Assembly (NCBI GenBank): GCA_019925095.2
Contig: CM034411.1
Coordinates: 5,309,501 to 5,373,500 of the forward strand
Length of the DNA stretch: 64,000 bases
Direction: 5' to 3'
Origin: Dendrolimus kikuchii
Lineage: Eukaryota; Arthropoda; Insecta; Lepidoptera; Lasiocampidae
The notes under the pieces are model-generated. The model made no database searches and was not told the DNA's origin. It worked only from the letters and a program-made list of their open reading frames with translations. Shown in pieces: positions 10,716 to 22,939 of the stretch (the first letter of the stretch is position 1; each line of letters begins with the position of its first letter). The position numbers and the translations under genes are program-made.

Positions 10716-11549
10716 GATGTAGTAATGTCTCTAGTAACATTACTTATCTCGGGTGTCTATGGGAATCTTCGGAATTCATTATTCATTCAGTATTTTCATA
10801 TTAAAAATACGTTACCTGTCAAGCGTGGACGAAGCCAGCTGACGAAACCTAATAAGTAAATAAATATCTGTTAAACTTCAAGCGGAAAAAAATGGCAGGA
10901 ACCGTTTAATTGTGAAGACCCTTTCTTAAAACTTTATTAGTAAATAATTAATTTCTTGATCAATTTCCCTTAAATTTCAAATTATTTTTTTTTACTTTAC
11001 GACATAATGCTTAAAAAGAAAAATCTTCCTTTGAACTCGAATTTCAATGAATGAGCGGAGGATACCTCGGACATGAAGAAATTGAATTTTATGAAAAGAT
11101 ACGTAGTATCCATAGTAGTTTGTGATGAAAAGGAAAAGTTTTAACCATGCCGTATCATTCTCGTATAATAGAAGGTACTAGGTAGCGTGCCAGCCACTAG
11201 CTACTACTACTAGCCATTTTATTTGTGATAATACATGACGTTCGTGACTGTCGCTATCTGACGACTGTAAAAAAATACGTAGTATCCAAGAAGCTTAAGA
11301 AGCTTTGTGTGTAAGTTTCTTGGTAGTATCCATAGTAGTTTGTGGTAAAAAAGAAGACGTCAGTTGATATGATTGACAGTGATTGACATAATATTATTAT
11401 TTTCTGGTCAGTTAAGGCAGAAGTATCGCTAAAAATTATTACCTAGGTACTTATTTCAGGAACTTTGTCGATCGAGTGAAGTCTTTCGTGGTTATCCTTT
11501 CCACTTGCTTTGTAATCTTGCGCCCAGTGTGTATTTTGCATCTTGAAAA
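10716..11549. other. Upstream region of THAP module 2
   Basis: No gene seen. The motif 'tacgtagtatccatagtagt' followed by 'ttgtg' occurs at 11100-11125 and again, split by a small palindrome around aagcttaagaagctt, at 11275-11345. A reversed copy is at about 40150-40185. Confidence 0.35.
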
Positions 11550-12442
11550 ATGTATTACCAGTGTTGTGTTTGTAACCTTTTGCGAAAGGACGTTATTTTA
11601 TTTCATTTTCCATGCAACCAGAAAAGACTCCATAAGTGGTTAAAGTGTCTAGATCGTGATGATCTGAATAGCATTTCGCCTAACCATCTTTCTAAACTTT
11701 TCGTTTGTCAGAAACATTTCGAAAAGAAGTTCATTACACCCAAATCTCGACTAATACAAGAAGCTTATCCTTCCTTGTTTACGGATGAAGAGATTTCTGC
11801 CGGAAAACCACATCAGATGAATACCGGTAAGAATCCTAAATGACCTTCTCTATGATACATTTTGTACCACTTGTAATTTTTTGTTCAATGATGGTGATTT
11901 AAATTTCAGAAAACGGTGATCCTCAAGCTGAGCATAGTTACTCACGCAAAATACACTTAGACCACAACTACAGTAAACTGGATCTACTAAAAGGTTTGAT
12001 TATATGACATTTTATAATACAAATAATATTATTTCATATGACAAGACTGCATATAGATTTACGGTCAGTTCCTATATCTTACTGAATGTTCATTTACCTT
12101 ACTATCGGTTAAAATTTGATATAAACTCCATACAAGTAATGTCAAAATTCAACCAATGGTAAAGCAAGAGGATGATTAGTAAAATATAGGAGCCGGCCAT
12201 TATAGTACCTTTCTAGATGTATAAAAAAATATTTACATATTTATTTGAAAAGAAGACCCAATATTTTTATAAACATGAATGAGCCTAAATGTGATAGAAT
12301 AGTAAAATTAAATCACCTACATTAGAACTAGAAGGGGAAGGTTCCTCTTTGTCTATTTCAGAGATTAGTGTTTCAAGTTTCAGAGTATTCAGGAATTTGC
12401 CAGGAACTAAACAGACTCTGCCTATTAGCAATCTGACTTCAG
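11550..12442 (+). CDS. THAP-domain protein with two HCF-1-type motifs, 3' end not found (module 2)
   Basis: The exons are 11550-11826, 11910-11993 and 12326-12442, all joined in phase 1. The first exon encodes a whole THAP finger: C5-x2-C8, FHFP at 18-21, W30, and C53-x2-H56-F57. The usual closing AVP reads AYPSLF. Exon 2 encodes EHSY and DHNY within 20 residues. Both fit the [DE]-H-x-Y motif that human THAP proteins use to bind HCF-1. Exon 3 is serine-rich (EGSSLSISEIS). The model ends at a phase-1 donor (TCA G|GTAATT). A possible last exon is 14598-14656 ('gtaatttattgttttgtggg' on to TGA), but its support is weak. It is likely a nuclear DNA-binding regulator. The start is the first ATG, and the region upstream is non-coding. 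Confidence 0.8.
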
Positions 12443-12989
12443 GTAATTGTTTTTAGATATATTTAATGAGAAAATTTATACATAAAAAATTATTAAAAAT
12501 ACAGTTCTCCATATTCCACCTTTCAACATGCATATATTGATGGTAAACATCGAGATATCTTAAGACTAACTGCTTTTTTACTAACTTTCCATATAAAATT
12601 TCTACTTCACAAAATATAGATTTTATATAAATTCATTAGTATTATTTAAACCTACATAACTATGTTTTTATTTGCCCTCATTTGCATTTACATCAAAGAT
12701 GAAAGATGTTTTTTTATACATATTGCAAAATGCTGAATAAAATGAGTGGCTGATGATAATTAATTACAAATATATGTCTAAACACTAAAATGATGTTATT
12801 TTTGTAATATATGTCTGACTTGCATATAGCCACTTATAATAAATTAATATTCCCTGACCACCTTAGCACTTATTGATTATAATCCTATAATGCTTTCTAT
12901 TTATCAACATAATAGGTGGTATGAACACAACATAACACAAACATCTGAAACCTGACTCTTACTAAAGTGTAGTAAGGTTAAAGGAATTC

Positions 12990-13171
12990 GGAAAATGAAT
13001 TGCAACAAAATTTTAACTTGAAGTTTTACAGGCAGGTTTTTAAATTGGACTAGTACAATCTGCTCATAAAACTTCAAGTTAAAATTTTGTTGCAATTCAT
13101 TTTGCCACTTGTCCATTGCCATTCATTTTTCCACTTGTCCATTGCGATTCATGTTTCCACTTGTCTGTTGA
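12990..13171. mobile_element. Rearranged MITE copy with 26-bp tandem repeats
   Basis: The core 'gaattgcaacaaaatttta', 'acttgaagttttac' and its reverse complement match the palindrome at 1813-2032. Right of the core, a unit of about 26 bp ('acttgtccattgc', 'attcat', 'tttcc') is repeated nearly three times. The ORF at 12904-13122 is a by-product. Confidence 0.65.
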
Positions 13172-13859
13172 TGTTTTTTTTTTTATATAACATTAATATT
13201 GTGTAAATTCATTTTTCAAAATGTCACTATGTATCACAACCTATATTCAACTCGACTCACTGCAGCACAAATAAACCCATGAGGTTTCCATGCCACAATC
13301 GAATATGTTTTGATGTATATGGATGTAAGCATATCGGAAAATATTTTTTATAAAACACATCTGTAAATACTACTTATAAAATAATATATGTAGTTGTCTA
13401 TCTCCATGCAACTGTCAACAATGTCTGGATCATATTCAAGCAGTAGATTATTATATCAAATTTAGTGTTTTTAATATGATTTATTTTAAAAAATCACCTT
13501 CTCAGTAATGTACAGCATCGTTTTATAAATAAACATCGTTTTCATAAAAGTACTTTTTTGTTTTTATGTTAATTACTAATAAGCAAAATACAAATAAACA
13601 ACCGAAAATATTATAGTTTCTTTATTTTTCCAATATTACACTACTTATGTGAATGTATTTAATAAATGGTAACCCTTACTTCACAACAGCGCCCTCCTTC
13701 AACTGTCACTCAAGTGCTAACCACGCTTTGTACTACTGTCTCAAATTGATTTTATTAGTTACATGAACTATCGATGATGACAGGATTGAACATACTGTGA
13801 CGGTGTCACACACTACCGAATCAATTAAAATAAAACAATTGATTATTTAAAAAAAATTA
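13172..13859. other. Intergenic or intron, AT-rich
   Basis: No exon with consistent phase, no terminal repeats and no motif were recognised. Confidence 0.35.
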
Positions 13860-14165
13860 CATCTGGTTGGTGTAGACAAAGAACAAGGGGTTTGTGGGAA
13901 CAAACGCGCACCCCGCGCTTGGTAAAGAGAGATGCCGGGGGTTTCATTCCCTATGTTAGAAGGGACCTTTGCGCCGCTGCTTCGATTTGCAGCGTTGTTC
14001 TAACCATTTTCCCGTGACCCTGGCAAAAGGCGAATGATGGAACACCGAAGAGTTCACCTTCAGTATTCGAACATGAAAGATTCCGTGGCCGGAGCGTCAG
14101 AGAAACCAAAATCAAATAAAATTGCCGCGCTTGGAACCGTTAAAACGTAGTTTTATTATGAAAGA
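13860..14165. repeat. GC-richer interspersed repeat
   Basis: A GC-rich block ('cgcgcaccccgcgcttgg', 'cagcgttgttctaaccattt', 'ggcaaaaggcgaatgatgga') stands out from AT-rich surroundings. It ends in the 'ttgccgcgcttggaaccgtt' element found at 10085 and 26967. It looks like a repeat, with no coding domain. The superfamily is unknown. Confidence 0.4.
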
Positions 14166-14770
14166 TTGATTTTAAATAATTCCTATATATGTTATAGAGC
14201 GTAAAATACGATTCAAATTTGGACTAATAGATTAATTGATAATATAGCGGCGAATACCCTGTGAGTTATTATCCTGTCCGGAAATAAAATTCAAAATGCC
14301 GCAAATTTCTAAAAGTTACATAAAATATATAACTAAGCAAATTAATGTTAAACTGTTTATAGACATAGATTACTATTATTATTTTCTTAATAATCATTTT
14401 CCTGGCTGGCCAACAATAAAATAGCGACTGCAATTCAGGTAAACGTTTTTCAATCCATTTTTATTGGTTATGACACGTTCATATGGCGGGGAAAATCGAC
14501 TGACTACTCGCATACTAACCTATCCGTAATGTAGGTATTTATGATATAACATTTTGAATCTTGTATCAGTTGCTTGTGAACCACATAAATATTTGTTTGC
14601 ATTGTAGGTAATTTATTGTTTTGTGGGCCAGAAATGGCCCCTAAAAAAGGATTGTGAAGAAATTCTGGCACGGAAAAGGAAACTGGGAAAGAGAGGTATC
14701 AGCACAGATCATTAAAATGATCTGTGGGTATCAACGTGTGTGTTTAAAATTCCATGTTAAAGCTACAAAT

Positions 14771-14998
14771 ACGTCCGGGTTGGAGGTGGAATGCGCAAGT
14801 GAGCCCACAGCCCGGACAAGAGGCGTTCGAGGTTCGGCCAAGGGTTTTAGTGTTTATCCCAAACCGTTGCGTGGCAATAGCATTCCTGCAGGGATGCTCG
14901 TGCCACCCCGACGAGGAGAATCCCACACACGAGCTGTGACCTTTCCTCCTCGCGCGGCTTGTAGTTCTCAGTGGGATTTCCCCTGGATAAAACAAAAA
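14771..14998 (+). repeat. GC-rich repeat, copy 1
   Basis: The order 'ggtggaatgcgcaagtgagc', 'gttcgaggttcggccaaggg', 'ttttagt', 'gtgacctttcc', 'ggatttcccctgg' is matched by 27255-27485. The two ORFs on each strand here are by-products. It is probably a SINE or similar non-autonomous element. Confidence 0.5.
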
Positions 14999-14999
14999 T

Positions 15000-15600
15000 G
15001 TTAAAGCAGTAATATCTTTTTAAGTGTGTGAATAGTATATTTTTTTTGTCAATTAATAGAAATTAGTAAATGAATTAAAAGGTATTAAATGCATATTACA
15101 TTTTTTTTAATACTTTTGTGTATCAGTTTAGCCCCTTATCTAGTTTTTACCCACATATAAACAGATAGAAAAACGGGCACAGGAACATGACGATCTCATA
15201 AGGTTTCGTGTTTGCCAAAATGACTACGGATCACTAAAAAATTTGCAACATCTGTCGCATTGTAAGTTACAATTCGCTACAGGAATAATGAGCATATAAA
15301 AATCTCATGGAAAAATACACTATATGACAACCTTTCAATAAATAAGTCTTTTATGGTTCTATAGCCAAATGACGAAAGAGTAGATAGACGTTTGTACCTT
15401 TACGGAACCGTTCACTGTGTACGGATTGAACAACAACTTAATCAATGTATAATCGACATAGTTTATACTTTACTACAGTTCTGTGTATATCATAAAAGGA
15501 AAATTATTTTTCTAACTACATTGCCTCTGTTATTATATTTATGATGTAGAAAATATGCAAAACTTAATAACGATTTATGTTTAAACTTTTCGATTATACT
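15000..15600. other. Intergenic, AT-rich, no gene seen
   Basis: No exon, motif or repeat end was identified. Confidence 0.35.
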
Positions 15601-15604
15601 TTTT

Positions 15605-16500
15605 TTTTTAATTTATTTATGAAGACAACAAAATCATTACAATTTGTTGAATTATATAGAATAGCATAGAAAACCTCTGGGGTTTATATTAGTGCTATGG
15701 GTATCTACGTCCGTAGCATTTAACAATTATAACATTACGTTTCATTTAAAAAGTGCATTTTAAGTTTATTTTTAGTATTTAGTAATGTAATGCTTTCCCT
15801 AAACTCAACAGGTAAGTTATTTAACAAGAGCGGAACTAAGTATGCGGTTGCATTGCCGTACATGTTTAGCCGACTCGTGACGAAGCGATTTTGGGCCATG
15901 GCTCTCGTATATACAGTGTTTTATTAGTGTTTGTAGGTCTTTGTTAAAAAATTGCTCTTTGAGAATCATTTTCTTAATCTGGTTTTCTACGAGTAAAACT
16001 TTACAGTGTTTAAAAAGACCTTTTACATCGTTACAATATTGGTTTTTTTATTCTTGGTGAAACTAATTGTTTAAGTATTTTTAATTGAAGTTTATAATTT
16101 TTTTAATATAAGTGCTATACGTATGACCGTGGGTGGTTAGGCCATACTGTATGAATAATTCGCCTAAGCCATTATAGAGCATTAATTTGGTTTTATGAGG
16201 TAGGCTTTTTTTTTAATAATTATACTCAAAAATTGCCTTAATTTATTGCAGACGTGTTCAATGTGCTTCGCACAGTTTAGGTTATTATCAACAATAAGAC
16301 CAAGATAGGTATGGGTATCTACAACATGTATTTCTGGGCAAGCACATGTCGTGATTGTTTTATGTAAGCACTGATGTTCATGCGCAATTAGGTTTTTTAA
16401 AGATGGACATACTTTGTAGGGCGATTTTATAATCATCAATTTAGTTTTATTAGAATTGAGTGCTAAATCGGCATCATGACACCATCTAGTTAGCACATTG
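15605..16500 (-). pseudogene. Jockey/CR1-like LINE reverse transcriptase, 3' relic
   Basis: The best-preserved piece is 16182-16496 minus: LALNSNKTKLMII, then YLGLIVDNNLNCAKHIEH, then VCNKLRQF. This is the RT thumb region of Jockey/CR1-type retrotransposons. Downstream (towards 15605) short stretches such as ESHGPKSLRHESAKH and 'NNLPVEF'-type text continue in shifting frames, so the element is broken. The catalytic FADD box is absent, meaning it is 5'-truncated. The 3' end runs to a T-rich (A-rich on the minus strand) region near 15600. It is dead and is not a host gene. Confidence 0.7.
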
Positions 16501-16833
16501 AATCTTAAATGTCCAGGTTACGTCACTAATGTTTAAGAAAAAAAGTGTTAAGAAACTTATTGTTGTGTACAAATGACGAGGCTGTATGGTCTAGGATCTT
16601 TGCCTGTTCTAATAATGATCAAAACTACTACTACTACACATAATGTTGCCATGTGTTACGTTTGTAAAAACTAAATGCCGAAGGCGTTGGAGCCATAGTT
16701 TTAAAAATATATGTGTTTTTTGATACATGGATATAAATTATTTTGGTACTGTATCAAGTTAGTTAATATTTCATAATTTGTCATCTATTAAATTAATGTA
16801 CTCTGTGATTTGTCAGTATTTATAAATATGAAT

Positions 16834-17165
16834 GGAGTTTTTGGCGGGACGGGAACTGAAAGATGTTGTGCTGTCCAGTTTTATTTTCTAAAAATGTGTA
16901 AAATTACTCTAAAATGAACAATAGTTGTAGGATATTGATAGTTTTTGAGTAGTAATTATGTGTTTTGTGAGAAATGTGAACTGTATAGTCAAATGTGGTC
17001 TTTTAAGTTGTCACAAGAACTCCGTTGAACGGCACTAGCTGATAACCCACAGTTCAGCTGGGCTACACATAGGCTTAAGAAAATGATGAAACTATCTTGT
17101 AAACTAAGATCTGGGTCAAAGGCCTAACTGCCAAGCCATAAACCTAAATAAAATATAAAAAATAC
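16834..17165 (+). mobile_element. SINE-like retroposon, (TAAA) tail, copy 1
   Basis: The roughly 330-bp unit begins ggagtttttggcggga and ends 'ccataaacctaaataaaata'. It is flanked by a 10-bp duplication with one mismatch (aaatatgaat at 16824, aaatacgaat at 17166). It is nearly identical along its length to 41333-41656, and shares only its first 200 bp with 29749-30068. There is no ORF. Confidence 0.75.
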
Positions 17166-17260
17166 AAATACGAATGAAACTTCAGAAGAAGCTTTCATAG
17201 ATAAAACTTATATTTTATAAGAGGTTTGTTAGGGCGGCTCAACTTGTGAATGTTAATATT

Positions 17261-17831
17261 ATGGATCGTAAAAATTACCGTTGGTGTGTAGTGCCTCAGT
17301 GTACCAATACTTCAAAAAATACACCTGAGAAACTTTTCATAATTATACCATCCAAGACTGAAATACGTAGAAATTGGTTGCGACTTGCAGGAAGATACGA
17401 TGCTTCTCAAATATCAACAAACTCTTCGATTTATTTTTGTGAAGATCATTTTGATGTTAGTATCACATTATTATTCGTATATTTTGAGAAATTGGCTAAA
17501 TTTTTACATAGATTTTGCTTACACTTATAAGTTATAGACTGTTATTTATGTATAACTGTAATGTTTCAGTTGCCTAGCGATATGGAAAATTACATAGAAT
17601 ATCGAATTATGGGTTCAGTTAAAAAAATTAGAATGAAAGCTGGATGTGTCCCTTCAAAATTTGATGGTCTACCTTCTAGAAAAAAAACATTACAGCCATC
17701 AACAAGTAGTTCACAATCCGCTGTAGTTACAAGTCAAAAAATAGATCTGTTTCAAGAAACTGATGCTTCCGCACAATATATTATTGAATCACCCATTTTA
17801 ATTCCACAAGATTGTTTTTCCAGCAAATCAG
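17261..17831 (+). CDS. THAP-domain protein, 5' exons (module 3)
   Basis: Exon 1 is 17261-17455 and exon 2 is 17570-17831. They are joined in phase 0 (GAT|GTTAGT ... TTTCAG|TTG). Ligands are C9 and C14, then C-E-D-H-F near residue 60. The domain finishes in exon 2 with AGCVPSKF, the expected AVPxxF box. The following 50 residues are rich in S, T and Q (PSTSSSQSAVVTSQ) and look disordered. The exon ends at a phase-1 donor (TCA G|GTAATG). A 58-bp intron to 17890 would give ten more residues and a stop, but this is uncertain. An upstream in-frame GTG at 17246 is not needed. The gene starts about 100 bases after the SINE-like element at 16834-17165. Confidence 0.8.
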
Positions 17832-18292
17832 GTAATGTTCAAGAACTTTTAATTAATATTTTATTTTGTTATGTTAACGGTTATTCCAGTATTTGGCACA
17901 CATACTTGCAAAGAATCCCAGTGATTTTTTAACTCTAATTTATTACGTGGCTTCTAGTGATGATGTTACCACAGCCCGATCTTACCCTAATCATACAATT
18001 TTACAAAATTTAAAACAATGTTTTCCCTATTTTATATATTGACAAAACTGCAGCAGAAAAGTGTCTCAACAAAATGCTCTGGAAACATCCACGTCCATCA
18101 CATTAATTCCCAGAGCACTCAGCAGCCCCTCTATGAATCTCAGTCAAGATTTACACACAGAGAGAGTCATTGCAAAGCTTTAGTTGTTAGGTGTGCCTTG
18201 TGCTGATTCCCACTATGGGCTGAACAAATGTTGCCAATGTTTCTATACTTGTTAGCTCTGGATAAAATACACAAAAAGCTTTGGGAGCCCTT
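17832..18292. other. Downstream of THAP module 3
   Basis: A frame open across about 18055-18165 (SQQNALETSTSITLIPRA... to TAG) has host-like composition and might be a terminal exon. No phase-1 acceptor that reaches it could be found. No transposon is seen here. Confidence 0.3.
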
Positions 18293-18307
18293 AGAGTGCA
18301 ATATAAT

Positions 18308-18611
18308 GAGTACATAAGGGGATCTTTGAAAGTTGCACCTGTGACAGAAAAATTGAGAGGAAGAAGATTAAGTTGGTATGGGCATATAATGAGGAGGGAT
18401 GAAAGTCACGTGACAAAAAGAATGTTATACTACAAGATCGATGGGTACAAATTTAAAGGTAAACCAAAAAAAAGATGGATGGATTGTGTGAAGGATGACA
18501 TGATGATATGCGGTGTGACAGAAGAGGTATGTCAGAATAGAAGAGTGTGGAAGGAAAAGATATATTGTGCCCACCCCAAGTAATTGGGATATGGTGAAAG
18601 AAAAGAGAGAG
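18308..18611 (+). mobile_element. RTE-clade LINE 3' end (family A), 5'-truncated
   Basis: It encodes the C-terminal end of an RTE-type polyprotein. The order RGSLKVAPVTEKLRGRR, LSWYGHIMRR, KPKKRWMDCVKDDM, and Y-C-A-H-P-K before the stop is typical of the CFDP2-like RTE elements common in insects. The tail is 'ggtgaaagaaaagagagaga'. Perfect 15-bp target duplications (agagtgcaatataat) lie at 18293-18307 and 18612-18626, so the insertion is intact and fairly recent. The same family occurs at 58039-58772. Confidence 0.85.
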
Positions 18612-18626
18612 AGAGTGCAATATAAT

Positions 18627-21187
18627 AAATAATGTATATTGCATCCTAATGAAATTGTGTGCTTTAGAGTGCTTCAGGCATATTTGTTGAACATAAGATT
18701 ATTGATTTCTTTGTCATAAGGAAGTCACATATTGCAGGGTTCTAGGTTATGCTCCGTGCTTTGGGCAATGGGATTCTCAGTATGTTATCGATAGATGATA
18801 ATCTGGTCTTGACAATCCTATTTTTAGGAACTTGAGGAGGTGCATGGAACCTGGACATAGGAATCTAGGTGGTGTAAGTCAATTGACTTCAATAAAAAAA
18901 GTGATTAAAGTACATAGTCATAATTTTTCAAAATCTGACATAACAACACCAAACACAACCATGTATATACATTAAAACAAAGTCAACTTTTAGTTCAGTA
19001 CTGTACCGATATCTAGTGCCACATAGACTTTGTTATTGATAAGAGGGCGCAAACTGATTTTCGCACCCCTGTGCCCGATATACTTAAGAAGGCCCTGTCC
19101 GAGGCAAACACAGCTAGATTATTATAGTATTGATTATGTGTGGTCACACAAATTATGCATGATGTTCCATTTTTAATTTACTGGAATTAATTTTTTTTAT
19201 TTTACCTACCCATTTAAAGTTATAAAATTATAAGAGTTAGTTATATTGCTAGAGTTACTTTCACTGTTTCTGCTCTTTAAGTTACATTACATATAACATG
19301 TTGCGAAGCGGTGGCAAATTAGATTAGGCTATGGAAGCCATAAACAAAATTTTAAATGAAATACCTAATTAAAATGAACAAGTTAAGAGTAAGATAAGCA
19401 ATAACTTTAACATTACTCCTTGACACTTGACATCTTTTTCTTCCGTCACAGAGTATTAATATAATATAAGATCTTCCCTGATCACAGCTACTGAAAAGTG
19501 CAGTCTGGGGCAAGTGCCTAGTAAAAAAAGTAAGACTTGAAAATTAATAGGCTTCTCCACATTCTCGCAAGGAACTGAGAATGTGGAGGTTATTCTCGTG
19601 TTCTCGCAATGTTGCTCCGAGAAAATGGATATGAGGACGCAAAATCTTAGGGTGGCCAGATTCAGATTCATTCTGCGATCTAAGTGGAATTAGGCCCTGA
19701 ATATAGAAGAGATAGCGAAAATGGGTGAACAAAGGTAATGATTTAATAAAAGTTTTTTTTGCCAAAATAGCTTCTGAACCATAAAAATAAACAAGTTTTT
19801 ACAGTGCTATATATTTAACAGTCATTATAAAAATACGACGGACACATAAATCTTACGCCATTAAAAACAGGTTTAATTTAGCTCAAAGCTTAATAACTTT
19901 CTTAATAATTCTTTTTAAAAAATATCAATACTACAGGCATTGAGATATAATAACATGTCTAGAGAGAGCATTGATAACAAACAACACCGCTAAAAACGGC
20001 ATAAAAAACGCGAAGCGTTGCTATATTCACTCTCCTAAAACTATCAATGTGTGCGTGTTTTCGGGATATCAGGTAAAAAATATGACCCCATTTTTTATAA
20101 TTAAATATTTTTTTATATAAGTGAAAAGTTTAAATGATCGTTATGAATTATTCGCTTTATCATCATCATCATCAGTACAGATATTAGTAAATATTTATAA
20201 GTCTGTTAAATACCAATACTAATGTAATAATTCTAAAAAAACTATTCATAATGGCAAATTATTTTTGTGTTACACAACATGTTCACGAAGGTTATTAGAC
20301 GACTATTTATGCCTCAATGATTATACTGCGCTAAAAGTCAGTGAAATAAGTTTTAATAGTGGACTTGGAACGATTCGATGGGCTCATATTGGATAGTGAG
20401 CTTTATGTGTAATACAAAGTTAGATCAGTAGTAGGAACTACGTGGTAGATATACGGGATAGTTTAGTGCAGGGACTTGAGAGCAATTAAAACGCTTGAAA
20501 AGGGTTATTATGAAAATAAAAATATTCATATCCAAAAGGTTTTATTCAAACTAGTTTGGTTTGATTATTTTATAAAGTAAAATTTATTTTTATCATATTA
20601 ATATATTAAATTATTTCTTTATTAGGAATTAATGGAGATGCAGCTAATAGAATACAGACAAAATTAATATCTTAATTATGACAATAATGTACTAAAAAAT
20701 GTCAGTACACCATATCTCCATAAATTCTTAACATGTTTTTAGGTAACATAAAATGAAATTATACAAAATATAAGTTAAAATTATACACTAAATTACTATT
20801 GAATATATTACAAACCTATGACACTTCACACAAAACTAAATTTTCTATCCAGCAAAAACAGGAACTGCAACAATATATAATTGGTTAATTCAACTTTTCC
20901 TGCATGATACTTCAAATATCCCGTGTGTATATTATCTCGTGTTTTCTGTTTTTAAAAGTATATTATGTTTATTTCCGTTACCGCAAGTACATACATATGG
21001 CAGTATCAAAATAAGTCTGTAATGTCGAATTTCATGGTGAACGGTTCATTTCCAAAACCAATAAGAAAAACTATTATTGAAATGTATGAATCATTATTAC
21101 TATTAATCTTATAATTGAATAAATACTGCTATTTCAATACACACATTACTTGGCACAGCTCCTTTTTTAATTCTCCTAAAACCCTTT
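18627..21187. other. Intergenic, no gene recognised
   Basis: AT-rich sequence with a short (atc)n run near 20160. A mixed block at 19480-19740 resembles a dispersed repeat but has no second copy here. No splice-consistent exons were seen on either strand. Confidence 0.35.
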
Positions 21188-21642
21188 TTACGATATATAA
21201 ATTTCTTTTTCTTCGAAATGACTGGAACACACAAGCGACCTTTTGTTGGGATTCCAGTTGTGGTCATCTTGCGATTCCCCGATTACTTTTATCCAATAAT
21301 TTGCTACAAATGGATCCGCAGGAAGTCTAAAACGTAATATAAACTGGTTTAAGAAAACCGGACACACAAACATTATATGTCTGTTTTCTATAGATTTTTT
21401 CAATTATTCATATTTCATATAAAAATATCGTAACAAAATTGACAAAATTTTGGCAAATAACTCTCACTTCTCACCTGACATCATTTGTCAATTCGACAAC
21501 CTTTGAAATATATAATTAAATTTCATGTTTTTATAAAGAAATCATGAGAATAGTGTTAAACTTACCGATGAAATGAGATATTATCCTTATCTTTTCCTCG
21601 TTTAAAATAATTGCGACACATTTTAATGACACAGGACGGCAT
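21188..21642 (-). pseudogene. THAP-domain gene with one-base frameshift (module 4)
   Basis: Exon 1 is 21642-21566 (ligands C4 and C9). Exon 2 begins at 21326, joined in phase 2 (TTT CAT CG|GTAAGT ... TTTTAG|A CTT CCT). The finger continues with LPADPF, NYWIKVIG and the C-S-S-H-F pair. At about 21190 the frame hits TAA. In the next frame, KKGFRRIKKGAVPS is the natural end of a THAP domain (compare AVP boxes elsewhere). A single extra base therefore breaks the gene, or the assembly has an error. Beyond about 21140 no further exon was identified. If the base is an artefact this is an ordinary THAP gene on the minus strand. Confidence 0.7.
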
Positions 21643-22766
21643 GTTTTTTTTGCGAGAGCTCCAACCGGTAGAGAAGTCAAAATGGCACTATTAACAGGCG
21701 TGGGAAGCCAGTGCACCAATTTTAGTGCACTTTTTTTGGGCCGTTTTTGTGCAATTGATGCGTGATCTAGACGTTTATAATCTAAGTACAGTATCTTGAA
21801 AGTTCCAAATAAGAACTTGTGTTAATTAATAAGAGTCGATTAATTAACACACAATCGACGAGACCTTGTCGACCTCCAAAATCAGTTTTCGTTTATCTCG
21901 ACCCCAGGGGGCGAAATCGTCACTTCGGGCATCTCTGATTTAGAATTTTATTATCTGCTTTTTCTTCACTTGTTTTAAAATATTTTCATATATGAGGGTA
22001 TTTTGGCACATATTCTTTTATGAATGAATTTCTAAGTTCGATCATAATTTTTTTGTGATTGAACTTGAAGGCGCGAAGATAGGTTTGGAAGTTGGTCATG
22101 GAAGAAGCATGAAATTATATAACAACACACTGCACTAATAGATATACATATAAGATTAATTTATTAAAAGTATTTATTATACCAATACTTTAATTATGTA
22201 CACTCTACTATAGTTAACTGTAGAAATGCGTATTTTATATATAATTCTTTTAATATTCCTGATTTATCTTTTGATTATCATTAAACGTTCAGTTCTAAAT
22301 AGGCATCGTTTTTTAATTATAATTAATATATAATTTTGGTGTCGGTGCCAAGTAGAACTAAAACTAAAATATAAACTCCAAAATTGTATGAGACAAGTAA
22401 TATTATATACAAAGTTACATTAAAAGGAACAATTGTAATAAAAAATATTTATTTCTTAGTTTTGTGATTTTTAGAAGTCAATCTTCAATTATAATACACT
22501 AGCAATAAAGATATCTCAAACAGCAACCCCTACGCCCATCATCGTATCATTGAGCGCGAGAACTATACTGAGAACTTCGATAGCCGTCCATATTCTCGCG
22601 AGAATTCTATACGAGTGTAGTACACCCTAAGAAACGTGTACTAAAAATAATGGAGGCTATCGCTCTCTTGCTCTGGCATCCATTCTACGCGCTCGCGGTC
22701 TCGTTATTTCTGAACCGCCATACTTAGCGTTAGTTGTAAAATTAGTGTAACGTAATATTTATTGAC
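21643..22766. other. Intergenic between THAP modules 4 and 5
   Basis: Holds the probable divergent promoters of the minus-strand module 4 and the plus-strand module 5. Bases 22550-22720 are richer in GC ('tattctcgcgagaattct', 'gcgctcgcggtctcg') and fit a promoter. No exon was seen. Confidence 0.35.
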
Positions 22767-22904
22767 ATGCACTATAAAACGTGTGAAATATGTGGAACAA
22801 GATCCGGCCGGTCAGACGGCCAAAAGCGAATCTTCATGGCTAAATTTCCCTTGAATGAAGACAGGTAAGCGTAAAAAACAATTTTGTTAGGCTATTACGG
22901 AAAA

Positions 22905-22939
<35 letters not shown>

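Noticed and set aside
17246..17260. GTG start upstream of THAP module 3
   Set aside because: The in-frame ATG at 17261 fits the usual short lead before the first cysteine; non-ATG starts are not expected here.
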